From NCBI RefSeq assembly GCF_937877005.1, contig NZ_CALEFV010000015.1, positions 1-16,969 of the forward strand: a stretch of 16,969 nt of DNA, read 5' to 3'. How positions within the stretch are numbered: the stretch's first letter is position 1; each line of letters opens with the position of its first letter. A program made the position numbers and the translations under genes. Below the pieces are notes generated by a model that worked only from the letters and a program-made list of their open reading frames with translations, was not told the origin of the DNA and did not search any database. This document shows, in pieces, positions 1 to 6,363 of the stretch. The DNA is from an uncultured Fibrobacter sp. (GTDB lineage: Bacteria > Fibrobacterota > Fibrobacteria > Fibrobacterales > Fibrobacteraceae).

Positions 1-383
1 CCGAGCATCGCAATCTTCGTGGTGTCGTCGGTCGGAGTCGGAAGGACTACGCACCAGTGGAACACGTCCACGAGCTTTGCCGCGCCCATCGCTTCAATGA
101 GGTCGTCGGAAGACTTTGAATCGGCCGTTTTGACATAGATTGCGGACGGATGCGTATCCTGCGCGAAGAAACGCTTGGCCATCTTGTAGGCCTCGGATTC
201 ATCGCCGAAGACTTCCTTCACCTCGTCTTCGCCGACATACCTGTAGTCATTGTGTTCGGACTTTCCCGTGAGCACGCTGTCGGTCACGAGGATGCCCACC
301 GTATTGACGGAAGTCGCAGCCACGGCAGCGCCGGTGCGGCTAACGTTCACTTTTACGATAAGTTCCATTTTCTTGTCTGCCAT
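1..383 (-). CDS. Phage tail sheath protein, DUF3383 family (N-terminal part; continues beyond the window)
   Basis: The ATG is at 383 on the minus strand and the frame stays open to base 1, giving about 127 residues. The start MADKKMELIVKVNVSRTGAA, followed by V-NTVGILVTDS and an FGDESEAYKMAKRFFAQD segment, fits the N-terminus of DUF3383 proteins, which are tail sheath subunits of contractile-tailed phages. The sheath polymerises around the tail tube and contracts during DNA injection. The gene lies 14 bp downstream of the tail completion gene at 398-898, where sheath genes usually sit in this module. This is the main sign that the phage has a myovirus morphology. The family call rests on remembered pattern; the C-terminal half needed for full confirmation is outside the window. 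Confidence 0.75.
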   Translation of the reverse strand, partial: MADKKMELIVKVNVSRTGAAVAATSVNTVGILVTDSVLTGKSEHNDYRYVGEDEVKEVFGDESEAYKMAKRFFAQDTHPSAIYVKTADSKSSDDLIEAMGAAKLVDVFHWCVVLPTPTDDTTKIAML

Positions 384-397
384 GGTACTATCCCTTT

Positions 398-898
398 TCA
401 GTTGATGTTAATTTCCACTTCTACCGGCTCGTCGTTGATCTCGACGCCTGCGGCAAGAGCGCGAACCGCGCTGGAGGCGACCTCGTCCACGAACTGCGCC
501 TGGAACGTGAAGGACTTCTGTCGAATCCAGAATTCCCCGTCAGCGGTGTCGTTGTTCATGATGGAACCGATGTCCCATATCGTGAACCCCTGTCCTTCAG
601 CCCAAGTCCTGAATGCCGGTAGCTGCATCCTGTTGCGGATCTCGCGCAGGGTGTCGCCTTCGCCCTCGACTTCCGTCATGACGATATCGGCAACCTGCAT
701 GAAACTCGCGTTGTTCTCGTTCTCCACATTGCCCGGCCTCGCCTTTATTGGGCGACCGAACTGCTCCACACCGAGGTCACGCACGGCAATGTACTTGCCT
801 TCCGGTGCCGGGACGCTTGTCGGGGTGGCCATTGCCGGACCGAATCCGTTAGTTTTTAGCCACGTGCAGACGGCCTTCTTGATGTCGTCAATCGTCAT
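398..898 (-). CDS. Tail completion / neck protein, LIC_12616 family
   Basis: This 166-residue protein starts at ATG 898, overlapping the TGA of the upstream gene by 4 bp (ATGA), so the two are translationally coupled. The N-terminus MTIDDIKKAVCTWLKTNGFG and the middle LREIRNRMQLPAFRTWAEGQ, followed by acidic and aromatic stretches (FTIWDIGSIMNN), resemble the LIC_12616 family found just before DUF3383 sheath genes in many myoviruses. Members are thought to sit at the head-tail interface or tail terminator. No catalytic motif, signal peptide or membrane segment is visible. The assignment rests mainly on position plus the length and pattern of the sequence. Confidence 0.62.
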   Translation of the reverse strand: MTIDDIKKAVCTWLKTNGFGPAMATPTSVPAPEGKYIAVRDLGVEQFGRPIKARPGNVENENNASFMQVADIVMTEVEGEGDTLREIRNRMQLPAFRTWAEGQGFTIWDIGSIMNNDTADGEFWIRQKSFTFQAQFVDEVASSAVRALAAGVEINDEPVEVEININ

Positions 899-1284
899 GC
901 GGCCTCCAGCAATGCGGCCCTCACGGCTTCCGGTATCTCCGATTTCGGGACCATGTTGCCAATGTACTTCCAGTGCGCCATCACGGCGTTCCGGTAGGCC
1001 TGTTCAGCAGTGAGGCGGAATATCTCGCCACCGAGCGAGACGAACCCGCCCGCGTTACCGCCGCGTGTGCGCGATTCGAGCTTCTCGTTGGAGTAGACCT
1101 TCACGAATCCTGTGTTGCGGGAACCGTCACTGAAGGCGAGACATTCCTTGAAGCTCATCGGCTGGACAGTCCCTGCCACGGTACGGACGGAAACCTCGCC
1201 CTCGGTATAAGTGCCGTCGTCATTGAGCGTGCCCGTGGCACACTCGCAGTAGGTAAAACTTCTTTCGGTGAACGCGGTAGACAT
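895..1284 (-). CDS. Probable head-tail adaptor / head-closure protein (SPP1 gp16-like)
   Basis: This gene encodes 129 residues. I chose the ATG at 1284 because it overlaps the stop of the upstream DUF4054 gene (TGATG); the longer start at 1299 would add five residues inside that gene. Early residues CECATGTLNDDGTY lead into a beta-rich region (VRTVAGTVQPMSFKECLAFS) and then GGEIFRLTAEQAYRNAVMAHWKYI. The order of a Gly-x-Val strand, a segment around G-F-V-K-V, then a Y/F-x-L strand and a terminal H-x-x-Y-like motif resembles small head-closure proteins that bridge the connector and tail. The position between DUF4054 and the tail completion gene agrees. I do not recognise a named family with certainty. 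Confidence 0.5.
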   Translation of the reverse strand: MSTAFTERSFTYCECATGTLNDDGTYTEGEVSVRTVAGTVQPMSFKECLAFSDGSRNTGFVKVYSNEKLESRTRGGNAGGFVSLGGEIFRLTAEQAYRNAVMAHWKYIGNMVPKSEIPEAVRAALLEAA

Positions 1285-1673
1285 CAGCAGTGCCCCCACG
1301 ACATCATTTCAGGAATGTGGCCTCCGCTGAGAACTACTCCCGGAGACCTGCCGTTGAGCAGGGCGAGGTACATCTTCCCGAATGTGGTCATGTACAGGTC
1401 GGAATCGTTCTGCTCGGCAGCGGCAAAAGTTACGGAGATGTCGCCTTCCCTGCGGGACGTGACCGGACCGGACTCGGACCCGTTACGGCTGGACATCTCC
1501 ATGAGGTGCGCGGTAAGGTAGGCCATGGCCTTTGTCCAGGACTCGCCGAAATAGCCGCGGTCGCACCTGTCTTCCGCGATCTCGAGAAAGACAGGATAAC
1601 GGGCGTCGCTTGCGAATGCAGGCGCCACCGCGTCGAAATAGACCTTGATTCTTTCCGAGTCCCTGGAGTCCAT
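1284..1673 (-). CDS. Head-tail connector protein, DUF4054 family
   Basis: This gene encodes 129 residues, starting at ATG 1673, three bases after the upstream stop. DUF4054 proteins are connector (adaptor) proteins that join the portal ring to the neck. Family features visible are an N-terminal segment ending in F-A-x-x-x-x-Y-P-V-F, an acidic helix, the G-Y-F-G-x-S-W-T-K-A-M-A-Y-L-T-A-H-L core helix, and a C-terminal Y-M-T-T-F-G-K-M-Y-L-A-L segment where family members carry an F/Y-G-x-x-Y motif. Position between the capsid gene and the head-closure gene is canonical. The codon for the ORF end shares a base with the next start, so stoichiometry is probably set by coupling. Confidence 0.7.
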   Translation of the reverse strand: MDSRDSERIKVYFDAVAPAFASDARYPVFLEIAEDRCDRGYFGESWTKAMAYLTAHLMEMSSRNGSESGPVTSRREGDISVTFAAAEQNDSDLYMTTFGKMYLALLNGRSPGVVLSGGHIPEMMSWGHC

Positions 1674-1676
1674 AGT

Positions 1677-2042
1677 CTAGGCCTTCTTCCCGTCCTTCTT
1701 TCCGGATTCCTTCTGCGCGGCCTTGATGGCCTCGTCGAGTTCTTCCTGTTTCTTTTCGTTTTCCTTGGATTGCTCTTCGGCGGCTTCCTGCACGCCCTTG
1801 TCCTCGGAGAGTTTCTTCAGTTCGGCTACGACATCGTTGTCGTATGCCGTGGAGATGGCGTCCTCGATTGCTTCCTCGTCCATCTTGGACGTGTCCTTCA
1901 CGGAGAGCATCTTGGCCTTCACCCACGCCTTCACGGTCTTGTCTTCGGCATCGAAATTGTCGTCGACGATGTTCGTGCCGGGTTTCAACATGAGCTTGCC
2001 CACGAAGAGCAGGCGCTTGGTCTTGTTGATGAGAATTTTCAT
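1677..2042 (-). CDS. Small acidic phage structural-region protein
   Basis: This gene encodes 121 residues starting at ATG 2042, with GAGGT about 5 nt upstream. Residues 1-50 look like a small beta domain (MKILINKTKRLLFVGKLMLK, then a PGTNIVDDN loop and an AWVKAKMLSV strand or helix), reminiscent of short FluMu-N-type domains in phage proteins between capsid and neck genes. Residues 50-121 are highly charged, rich in Glu and Lys, and probably helical or coiled-coil, ending in GKKDGKKA. It lies after an apparent terminator hairpin that follows the capsid gene, so it should be made in smaller amounts than capsid. I do not recognise the family and do not assign a function. Confidence 0.65.
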   Translation of the reverse strand: MKILINKTKRLLFVGKLMLKPGTNIVDDNFDAEDKTVKAWVKAKMLSVKDTSKMDEEAIEDAISTAYDNDVVAELKKLSEDKGVQEAAEEQSKENEKKQEELDEAIKAAQKESGKKDGKKA

Positions 2043-2069
2043 AGTTTACCTCGAGTTGTTTTCTGTGTT

Positions 2070-2106
2070 AAAAATGCCACCCGGAAAGGCCGGGGATTTC
2101 TCCCCG
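2070..2106 (-). terminator. Double hairpin with short T-run after the capsid gene (likely attenuating terminator)
   Basis: In the 88-bp gap after the capsid stop, the minus strand reads CGGGGA-GAAA-TCCCCG (2106 to 2091), then the overlapping stem CCCGG-CCTTT-CCGGG (2094 to 2080), then a run of five T (2074 to 2070). Two mutually exclusive GC stems followed by a short T-run suggest partial termination. This would make capsid mRNA more abundant than the distal connector and tail genes. No promoter is evident between here and 2042. Confidence 0.5.
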
Positions 2107-2130
2107 ACCCAACTCGGGTAACGGAACAAG

Positions 2131-3036
2131 TTATGCAATGTCCGCGTAGGCAGCGGAGAGCGGGCGGAAGAACACGGTGCCGCCGGAGGTGGCCACGTTG
2201 TTCACGGTAGCCGCGAGGCCTGCCCACTGTTCCGGGAGCTGCGTGAATTCCATCGGTACGATGTTCATCACGGCGTTCTCGTCGAAGGTGTAGAAGACCA
2301 CGCGCTTGCCGCCGTTCACGCCAGCAGTTTCCAGGAAGTCGCTCGGGATCCATTCCTTGATCTGCGGGAAAGAATCCTTGAGGTACTGGAGAACGCGAGG
2401 AGCGTCGCCTGCGGAAGTCATGCGGAGGTTGTTGAGCTTCGCATAGATGGAAGACGGGATGGCAGCGCGGTTGGGCTTTTCGGTGCCCTTGGTGGCGGCC
2501 TTCACGGCGTCGAGGATGTCCTGGATGTCCTGGACAACCTGGTCGCCGGTGGTCGAAGTGCCGAGCGTGTCCCATGCACCGGTGGTGACGGAGACCAGCG
2601 GCACGTTGGAGTTGTTGGCGAAGCCTTCGAAACCGAACTTCTTGTCGCCTTCGAGCGCAAGGCTGTCCTGCTTGAAGAGGACGGCGTTACGGGCGATGAC
2701 GGCCAGCTTGGTGTTGAGCGGCTTGTTTTCGAACGCTGCAGCCTTCAGGTCGAAGAAGCTGTAGGTGTAGGAGTTGCCGAGCGGGTGGATGCCGGCATAC
2801 TTCTTGGTGGAAGTGAAGCCGACGGGCGGCAGGTCCTTGGCGTAGCGGGACACGATGTTGGCCACGCCCCATGCGGTCATTTCGTCCCAGTCGAAGGATT
2901 CAGCGCCTTCGCTGATGCCGTTGGTGCCGCGCGGGATGAGCTTGGTGGACTCGAGTTCCGGAGTGGGAGCCTCGTACACCTTCTTGAGGCTCTGGTTGAG
3001 TACCAGGTTGACCTGGTCTTGGGTAAGTCTATGCAT
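2131..3036 (-). CDS. Major capsid protein, DUF2184 family
   Basis: This gene encodes 301 residues. I chose ATG 3036 (MHRLTQDQVNLVLNQSLKKV) because a perfect TAAGGAGG lies 8 nt upstream and the preceding gene stops at 3048; the longer reading frame to 3222 runs into that gene. Landmarks are LESTKLIPRGTNGISEGAES with SFDWDEMTAWGVANIVSRYA near the N-terminus, a long alpha/beta core, and a C-terminal GTVFFRPLSAAYADIA. These match DUF2184 capsid proteins, which are predicted to adopt the HK97 fold and form the head shell. The flanking protease/scaffold, cement and connector genes support the call. The strong ribosome site fits the most abundant virion protein. Confidence 0.78.
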   Translation of the reverse strand: MHRLTQDQVNLVLNQSLKKVYEAPTPELESTKLIPRGTNGISEGAESFDWDEMTAWGVANIVSRYAKDLPPVGFTSTKKYAGIHPLGNSYTYSFFDLKAAAFENKPLNTKLAVIARNAVLFKQDSLALEGDKKFGFEGFANNSNVPLVSVTTGAWDTLGTSTTGDQVVQDIQDILDAVKAATKGTEKPNRAAIPSSIYAKLNNLRMTSAGDAPRVLQYLKDSFPQIKEWIPSDFLETAGVNGGKRVVFYTFDENAVMNIVPMEFTQLPEQWAGLAATVNNVATSGGTVFFRPLSAAYADIA

Positions 3037-3047
3037 TTTTTTCCTCC

Positions 3048-3809
3048 TTATGCGAGTTCCACGACGGCGATGCCGTCGGTTGCGGTGGAGTTGGTCACGA
3101 ACTTGCCGAAAGCGGTTCCGTTCGTGGAGCTGGCGCTGATGACGCCGGCTGCGGTGTAGTATGCGGTCTGGCCTGCCTGCACGGAGCCGGAAACCGGCAC
3201 CCAGATCTTGCCCTTGACGCACACGGAAGTTTCACGGCCGGCATGCTTGATGTCGCCGAAGCTGTTGCGGATGGCGATGCCCTTGAAGAAGCCGGCGGTG
3301 ACGGCGTCCTTGCCTTCGGTGTTGCCTTCGGTTGCGAGGGCGACGGTCACGCCGCCGTCCTCGGAATCGACAACAACGGGGATGTCGTTGGCGTCGGCAC
3401 CTGCGGTCTTGAAGGTGAGCACCAGCGGGGATGCGGAGCCGGAAGCGGTGACGATCGCGCCAGCGCCGGTAGTGTCGGCGTTGATGGCGGTCACGAGGTC
3501 GCCCACGACGTCGGCAGCCGCTTCGGAAGCGGTAGTGGTGATTTCCACCTTCTTGCCGCCGACAGTGACGGACACCTTCTTGGCGCCTGCGGCACTCGTA
3601 GCGGTGACGGTCACCTTCTGGACGCGTGCGACGGCATTCGAAGCGGAAGCGTTGGCGGTGTATCCGGTGCCTTCTTCGCCGAGACGGCCGAAGACGGGGA
3701 AGCCGCCCTCGGAATTCGGGTCCTGGAGCATGAAGGCGGTGTCGGCTTCGTAGAAGTTGCCGAAGAGGGCGCCCTTGGCGCCTTTTTCGTAGCCATAGTC
3801 GATAGCCAT
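3048..3809 (-). CDS. Head decoration / structural cement protein with an inserted beta domain
   Basis: This gene encodes 253 residues from ATG 3809 (MAIDYGYEKGAKGALFGNFY), with GGAGAC 9 nt upstream; the longer reading to 3863 would overlap the preceding gene by 53 bp. The N- and C-terminal parts (KGIAIRNSFGDIKHAGRETS, SVQAGQTAYYTAAGVISASS) resemble DUF2190/Gp24-type cement proteins, which stabilise capsids from outside. Between about residues 55 and 160 lies an Ala/Thr/Val/Gly-rich domain with alternating strands (VSVTVGGKKVEITTTASEAA, then DLVTAINADTTGAG), like the Ig-like inserts of phage surface proteins. It probably projects from the capsid and may bind host or mucus polymers; that last point is inference. 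Confidence 0.65.
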   Translation of the reverse strand: MAIDYGYEKGAKGALFGNFYEADTAFMLQDPNSEGGFPVFGRLGEEGTGYTANASASNAVARVQKVTVTATSAAGAKKVSVTVGGKKVEITTTASEAAADVVGDLVTAINADTTGAGAIVTASGSASPLVLTFKTAGADANDIPVVVDSEDGGVTVALATEGNTEGKDAVTAGFFKGIAIRNSFGDIKHAGRETSVCVKGKIWVPVSGSVQAGQTAYYTAAGVISASSTNGTAFGKFVTNSTATDGIAVVELA

Positions 3810-3810
3810 G

Positions 3811-4347
3811 TTACTTGTCTCCTTCGCCGCGCATGCTCTTCGCGAAAGCGTTGCGAGCGGCATCTACGGATTCGTCGGAGCAGACTTCCTTGGAATCCTT
3901 GTTCACGATCTTGTCTGCGTCGAGGGTGTTGTCGACCTGGCCCTTCTTGAAGCCCTTGGCGACAGCGGCGTCGAACATGGCGGAGACGTAGTCTTCGCTC
4001 TTGCCGTCGAGGCTGATGCCTTCGAAAGCCTTGCCGATGACGGCTGCCTTGATGGCCTTGTCGTCCATTTCCTCGGCCTTTTCGATGCCTGCGGAGTCGG
4101 CGACCTTCTCGAGGGCGATGCGGGCCTTGACCATGGACTTGATGTCCTGGGAGGCCGCGGCATCCTCGAGAGCCTTGATTTTCTTGTCCTTTTCGTCACA
4201 GGAGGCCTTTGCCGCGTCGCGTTCGGCGGTCACGGTGTCGAGCGCCTTCTGCTTGTCGGCGGAGTCCTTCTGCGCTTTCTTGAGGGCGTCGATTACGGCC
4301 TCGTCGGCCTCGTACTCGACACTGTCGATCTGGATCTTGCGCTGCAT
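3811..4347 (-). CDS. Nested capsid scaffold protein from an internal in-frame start
   Basis: Inside the DUF2213 gene an ATG at 4347 (MQRKIQIDSVEYEADEAVID) is preceded by AAAGGAAGGAA ending about 4 nt before it, the best ribosome-binding sequence in the whole gene. The full-length start at 4950 has none. The internal start lies exactly at the boundary between protease domain and coiled-coil domain, after a polar linker. Initiation there gives a 178-residue protein rich in Lys, Asp, Glu and Ala with heptad-like helices, as expected of a scaffold. Phage lambda makes its scaffold Nu3 from within the protease gene C in the same way. Separate expression is inference from the ribosome site and domain boundary. 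Confidence 0.5.
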   Translation of the reverse strand: MQRKIQIDSVEYEADEAVIDALKKAQKDSADKQKALDTVTAERDAAKASCDEKDKKIKALEDAAASQDIKSMVKARIALEKVADSAGIEKAEEMDDKAIKAAVIGKAFEGISLDGKSEDYVSAMFDAAVAKGFKKGQVDNTLDADKIVNKDSKEVCSDESVDAARNAFAKSMRGEGDK

Positions 4348-4950
4348 AGATTCCTTCCTTTGTTGATTGTTAGAGTCCTTCTGGACGTCCCAAAGACCCA
4401 CGGCGTCGTTCAGGCGGAACTTGACCCCGTCTCCGGCCCTGCCTTCCAGCACGAGCGCGATGTGGTTGTACTCGATTCCTTCCTGCACCTGGTCGTAGTC
4501 CGTGCCCTGCCACGTACCGGAATCGTCGTTGATGAACGACTCGTAGCCGCACGAGACGGCCTTCACCTTCCCTTCCCGGATGGCCCTGATGGCGGCCTCG
4601 TCGGTGATGGTTACCGTGACAAAGCAGTTTAGCCCGTCGAAGTCCGCATCCGTGCCGGCGAAACCGACGGCGACGTCCTTGAAGTTCTTGGGGCTCACGA
4701 GATCCTTGGGATGGCGCAGCGTCAGCGGCTGGGAATTGAGCCCTGCCGTGGCCTTGCGCACCTCGTCGACGGAGCGGAGGCGGTAACGCACCTTCCCCGT
4801 CTCGTCGTAATACTTGAACACGCCCGCTCCGGTGACGCAGATGCGTCCCTGCAGGTATCCTTCCTTCGTAGTGGAAAGCCCGGTGGCGCCGAGGCTCCAT
4901 CCGCTCTCCATGTAGTCGTTGGACTGTACTTTTGTACGCTGGGTAGTCAT
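3811..4950 (-). CDS. DUF2213 prohead protease with C-terminal scaffold domain
   Basis: This gene encodes 379 residues and is the first of the virion operon. Residues 1-190 match DUF2213, a family with a predicted herpesvirus/phage prohead-protease fold: SQPLTLRHPKDLVSPKNF holds the conserved His (H80) and EGKVKAVSCGYESF the Ser (S133) proposed as catalytic, with a second conserved block NHIALVLEGRAG. Residues 202-379 form a charged helical region typical of scaffolds. Such proteins guide shell assembly and then cleave scaffold and capsid before DNA packaging. The ATG at 4950 has no Shine-Dalgarno sequence and lies just after a TATAAT box, so the mRNA is probably leaderless. It stops one base before the cement gene start. 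Confidence 0.75.
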   Translation of the reverse strand: MTTQRTKVQSNDYMESGWSLGATGLSTTKEGYLQGRICVTGAGVFKYYDETGKVRYRLRSVDEVRKATAGLNSQPLTLRHPKDLVSPKNFKDVAVGFAGTDADFDGLNCFVTVTITDEAAIRAIREGKVKAVSCGYESFINDDSGTWQGTDYDQVQEGIEYNHIALVLEGRAGDGVKFRLNDAVGLWDVQKDSNNQQRKESMQRKIQIDSVEYEADEAVIDALKKAQKDSADKQKALDTVTAERDAAKASCDEKDKKIKALEDAAASQDIKSMVKARIALEKVADSAGIEKAEEMDDKAIKAAVIGKAFEGISLDGKSEDYVSAMFDAAVAKGFKKGQVDNTLDADKIVNKDSKEVCSDESVDAARNAFAKSMRGEGDK

Positions 4951-4955
4951 TTCGG

Positions 4956-4990
4956 CAAAATTATACCTTAATACCCGCGCAATTTCGCAA
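4956..4990 (-). promoter_or_regulatory. Promoter of the virion operon (leaderless)
   Basis: The minus strand carries TTGCGA (4990-4985), a 19-bp spacer, then TATAATTTTG (4965-4956), which satisfies both the sigma-70 TATAAT and the Bacteroidota-type TAnnTTTG (as TAATTTTG). Only five bases (CCGAA) separate this box from the ATG at 4950, so transcription should begin at or within 2-3 nt of the start codon. The surrounding 4951-5080 gap is AT-rich with repeated AATTTTG/GCAAAATT words and separates two divergent genes. Confidence 0.6.
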
Positions 4991-5068
4991 AAAATGCGAT
5001 TTTTGTAAATTTTGTAAAAATTGCGAATTTTGCAAATTTTTTCGGGGAGACATTCCGAAAGGCTATCC

Positions 5069-5076
5069 TACCTTTA
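5069..5076 (+). promoter_or_regulatory. Putative -7 box (TACCTTTA) of the divergent neck gene
   Basis: TACCTTTA lies four bases before the ATG at 5081, the same arrangement as at the other leaderless starts in this window. No Shine-Dalgarno sequence is found at proper distance. A -33/-35 element is not clear, so this is weaker than the promoter facing it. Confidence 0.4.
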
Positions 5077-5080
5077 CGGC

Positions 5081-5662
5081 ATGGCAAAGAACGGATTCGC
5101 ACAGACCCTCGAACGCATAAGGCTGCAGAAACGCACGGCCCGCAGGCTGGAGCGCACAAGCGTGCGTGCAGGATGGATAGACGGGGCGAAGACGCTGGAC
5201 GGCAAGGACTTCGCGGTCATAGCGAGGACGCTGTGCTACGGGCGCGAATCCGGGACGACAAGGAAGGGGTGGAAATACCCCGCCATTCCGGCAAGAAACT
5301 TCATGAGGGGATATTCGCAGGGATACACCCTGCGCACGGAGCGCGAGGCGGGAAGGGCCCTGCAGCTCGTATTCCGTACCGGGGCCGAGTACCAGGCGGA
5401 CCTCACCAAGATGCTCGCAAGCATAGGCGCAGTGGCGGCAGGCGGACTCCGGCAGGCAGTGGCCCACGACAGGTACAGGCAGAACGCAAGGGCTACGATC
5501 CTCTCGTGGGCGAAGAGGCACTCCAACTCCACGAAGCAGATGAGGAAGGCGAACAGGCTTTCCGGAGAGGAGCGCTACATGGCCATGGCGTCTATGAAGA
5601 AGGAGCTGGTGGACACCGGCGCACTCGTCCAGCACATCACGAGCGACGTGGTCAAGAGGTAG
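5081..5662 (+). CDS. HK97 gp10-like neck / tail completion protein, on the opposite strand to the virion operon
   Basis: This gene encodes 193 residues from ATG 5081. A very basic N-terminus (MAKNGFAQTLERIRLQKRTA) is followed by an aromatic PAIPARNFMRGYSQG segment and a C-terminal MKKELVDTGALVQHITSDVV. The IPARNFM and LVDTGALxxxI motifs are those of HK97 gp10-like and virion-morphogenesis (tail completion) proteins: P-x-R-x-F near the middle and L-x-D-T-G-x-L near the end. In related phages this gene lies between the DUF4054 gene and the tail sheath. Here it stands alone on the other strand, divergent from the protease gene, which is odd. A 32-bp repeat array and a minus-strand terminator follow it. 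Confidence 0.58.
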   Translation: MAKNGFAQTLERIRLQKRTARRLERTSVRAGWIDGAKTLDGKDFAVIARTLCYGRESGTTRKGWKYPAIPARNFMRGYSQGYTLRTEREAGRALQLVFRTGAEYQADLTKMLASIGAVAAGGLRQAVAHDRYRQNARATILSWAKRHSNSTKQMRKANRLSGEERYMAMASMKKELVDTGALVQHITSDVVKR

Positions 5663-5698
5663 CCCTCGCGTGCGCGTGGGCAAACGTCCGCACCCCCG

Positions 5699-5826
5699 GT
5701 TACCAACCGACAGGTCCCCAAAAAGGCCGTTTCCGGCACGTTTTAGTGCCAAAAAGTGACGATTCCGTGCAGAAAAGCACCCAAAAAGGACAATTTCCGT
5801 ACAAAAAAGCACCAAAAAAGGGCGGT
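5699..5826. repeat. Array of 32-bp imperfect repeats, each with a small hairpin
   Basis: TTCCG starts occur at 5731, 5763 and 5795, exactly 32 bp apart, and each unit carries a CCAAAAAG-type core at about +18; a degenerate copy precedes them from 5699. Within units are short inverted repeats: GGCAC-N6-GTGCC (5735-5750), GTGC-N6-GCAC (5767-5780) and a weaker GTAC-N6-GCAC. The array is non-coding and lies between convergent genes, upstream on the plus strand of the terminator at 5814-5839. The function is unknown: it could be a protein-binding array, an origin-like iteron set, or an RNA 3' end element. Confidence 0.55.
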
Positions 5827-5839
5827 AAACGTACCGCCC
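5814..5839 (-). terminator. Rho-independent terminator of the Panacea operon
   Basis: The minus strand reads GGGCGGTA-CGTT-TACCGCCC (5839 to 5820), a perfect 8-bp stem with a 4-nt loop, followed by six T (5819 to 5814). It lies 60 bp after the stop of the minus-strand gene at 5899. On the plus strand the stem is not followed by T, so it should act only leftward. Confidence 0.8.
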
Positions 5840-5898
5840 CCCTTGATTCAGGAATAACAAATGCGCCCGCCGGGGGAATTGTCAAGCCAGGCAGGATT

Positions 5899-6360
5899 TC
5901 ATTCGAAATACTTTCGCTCGAAAGTCCTCAGCGTCTTGCAGTTCTGCCCGGCGTCCAGCACGTAGCACATGGAAGTCTCGTCCAGGAAACCCTTCGGCTG
6001 GAACGTGCCGTTCTCGATGGCCTTCCCGAAATCCTCCTCGTCGACGTCGAATATCTTCGAGCAGTCCACGTAAGACACGTGCGTAAGCACCTTGTCCTTC
6101 CCCGAATCCTCGTCCTTACCGATCCACGGCATGTCCTTGTCGTCTATGGCTACCTGGCTATTCGGAGGCGCGAACTTGTTCTTTTCGGTATTTATGACGC
6201 AGGTGTGCACTACGCCTCCGGAAGTGTTCACCACGAGCAGGAACTTTCCGTGTTCCGCAACGATGACGGATCCCTTGTCCGTATGCACGACCGCGCCGCG
6301 CTTCTTGTACGTGGCTGCGACAAGCGCAGGAGGCATCTGCATGTTGTTCTTGAAATCCAT
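5899..6360 (-). CDS. Unknown protein paired with a Panacea-domain protein (candidate PanT toxin)
   Basis: This gene encodes 153 residues from ATG 6360, three bases after the Panacea gene's stop, in a two-gene operon ending at a strong terminator. Residues 12-80 look beta-rich (PALVAATYKKRGAVVHTDKG, then GKFLLVVNTSGGVVHTCVIN); residues 85-153 are acidic, with VSYVDCSKIFDVDEEDFGKA and a basic-aromatic end TFERKYFE. There is no signal peptide or membrane segment. I do not recognise a fold. Panacea proteins act as antitoxins to very diverse toxins encoded next to them, so by context this is the toxin candidate. It could instead be an adaptor or an ordinary lysogenic-conversion gene. Confidence 0.6.
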   Translation of the reverse strand: MDFKNNMQMPPALVAATYKKRGAVVHTDKGSVIVAEHGKFLLVVNTSGGVVHTCVINTEKNKFAPPNSQVAIDDKDMPWIGKDEDSGKDKVLTHVSYVDCSKIFDVDEEDFGKAIENGTFQPKGFLDETSMCYVLDAGQNCKTLRTFERKYFE

Positions 6361-6363
6361 CGT

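Noticed and set aside
150..1013. Long plus-strand ORF (287 codons) across the tail genes
   Set aside because: It is antisense to three overlapping, coupled minus-strand phage genes with recognisable patterns, and its product has no domain-like character.
3243..4632. Long plus-strand ORFs opposite the cement and protease genes
   Set aside because: They are shadows created by GC-rich codon use on the coding strand; the minus-strand products are coherent phage families.
5699..5839. CRISPR array
   Set aside because: The units are contiguous 32-bp imperfect tandem repeats without unique spacers, and the repeats differ at many positions.
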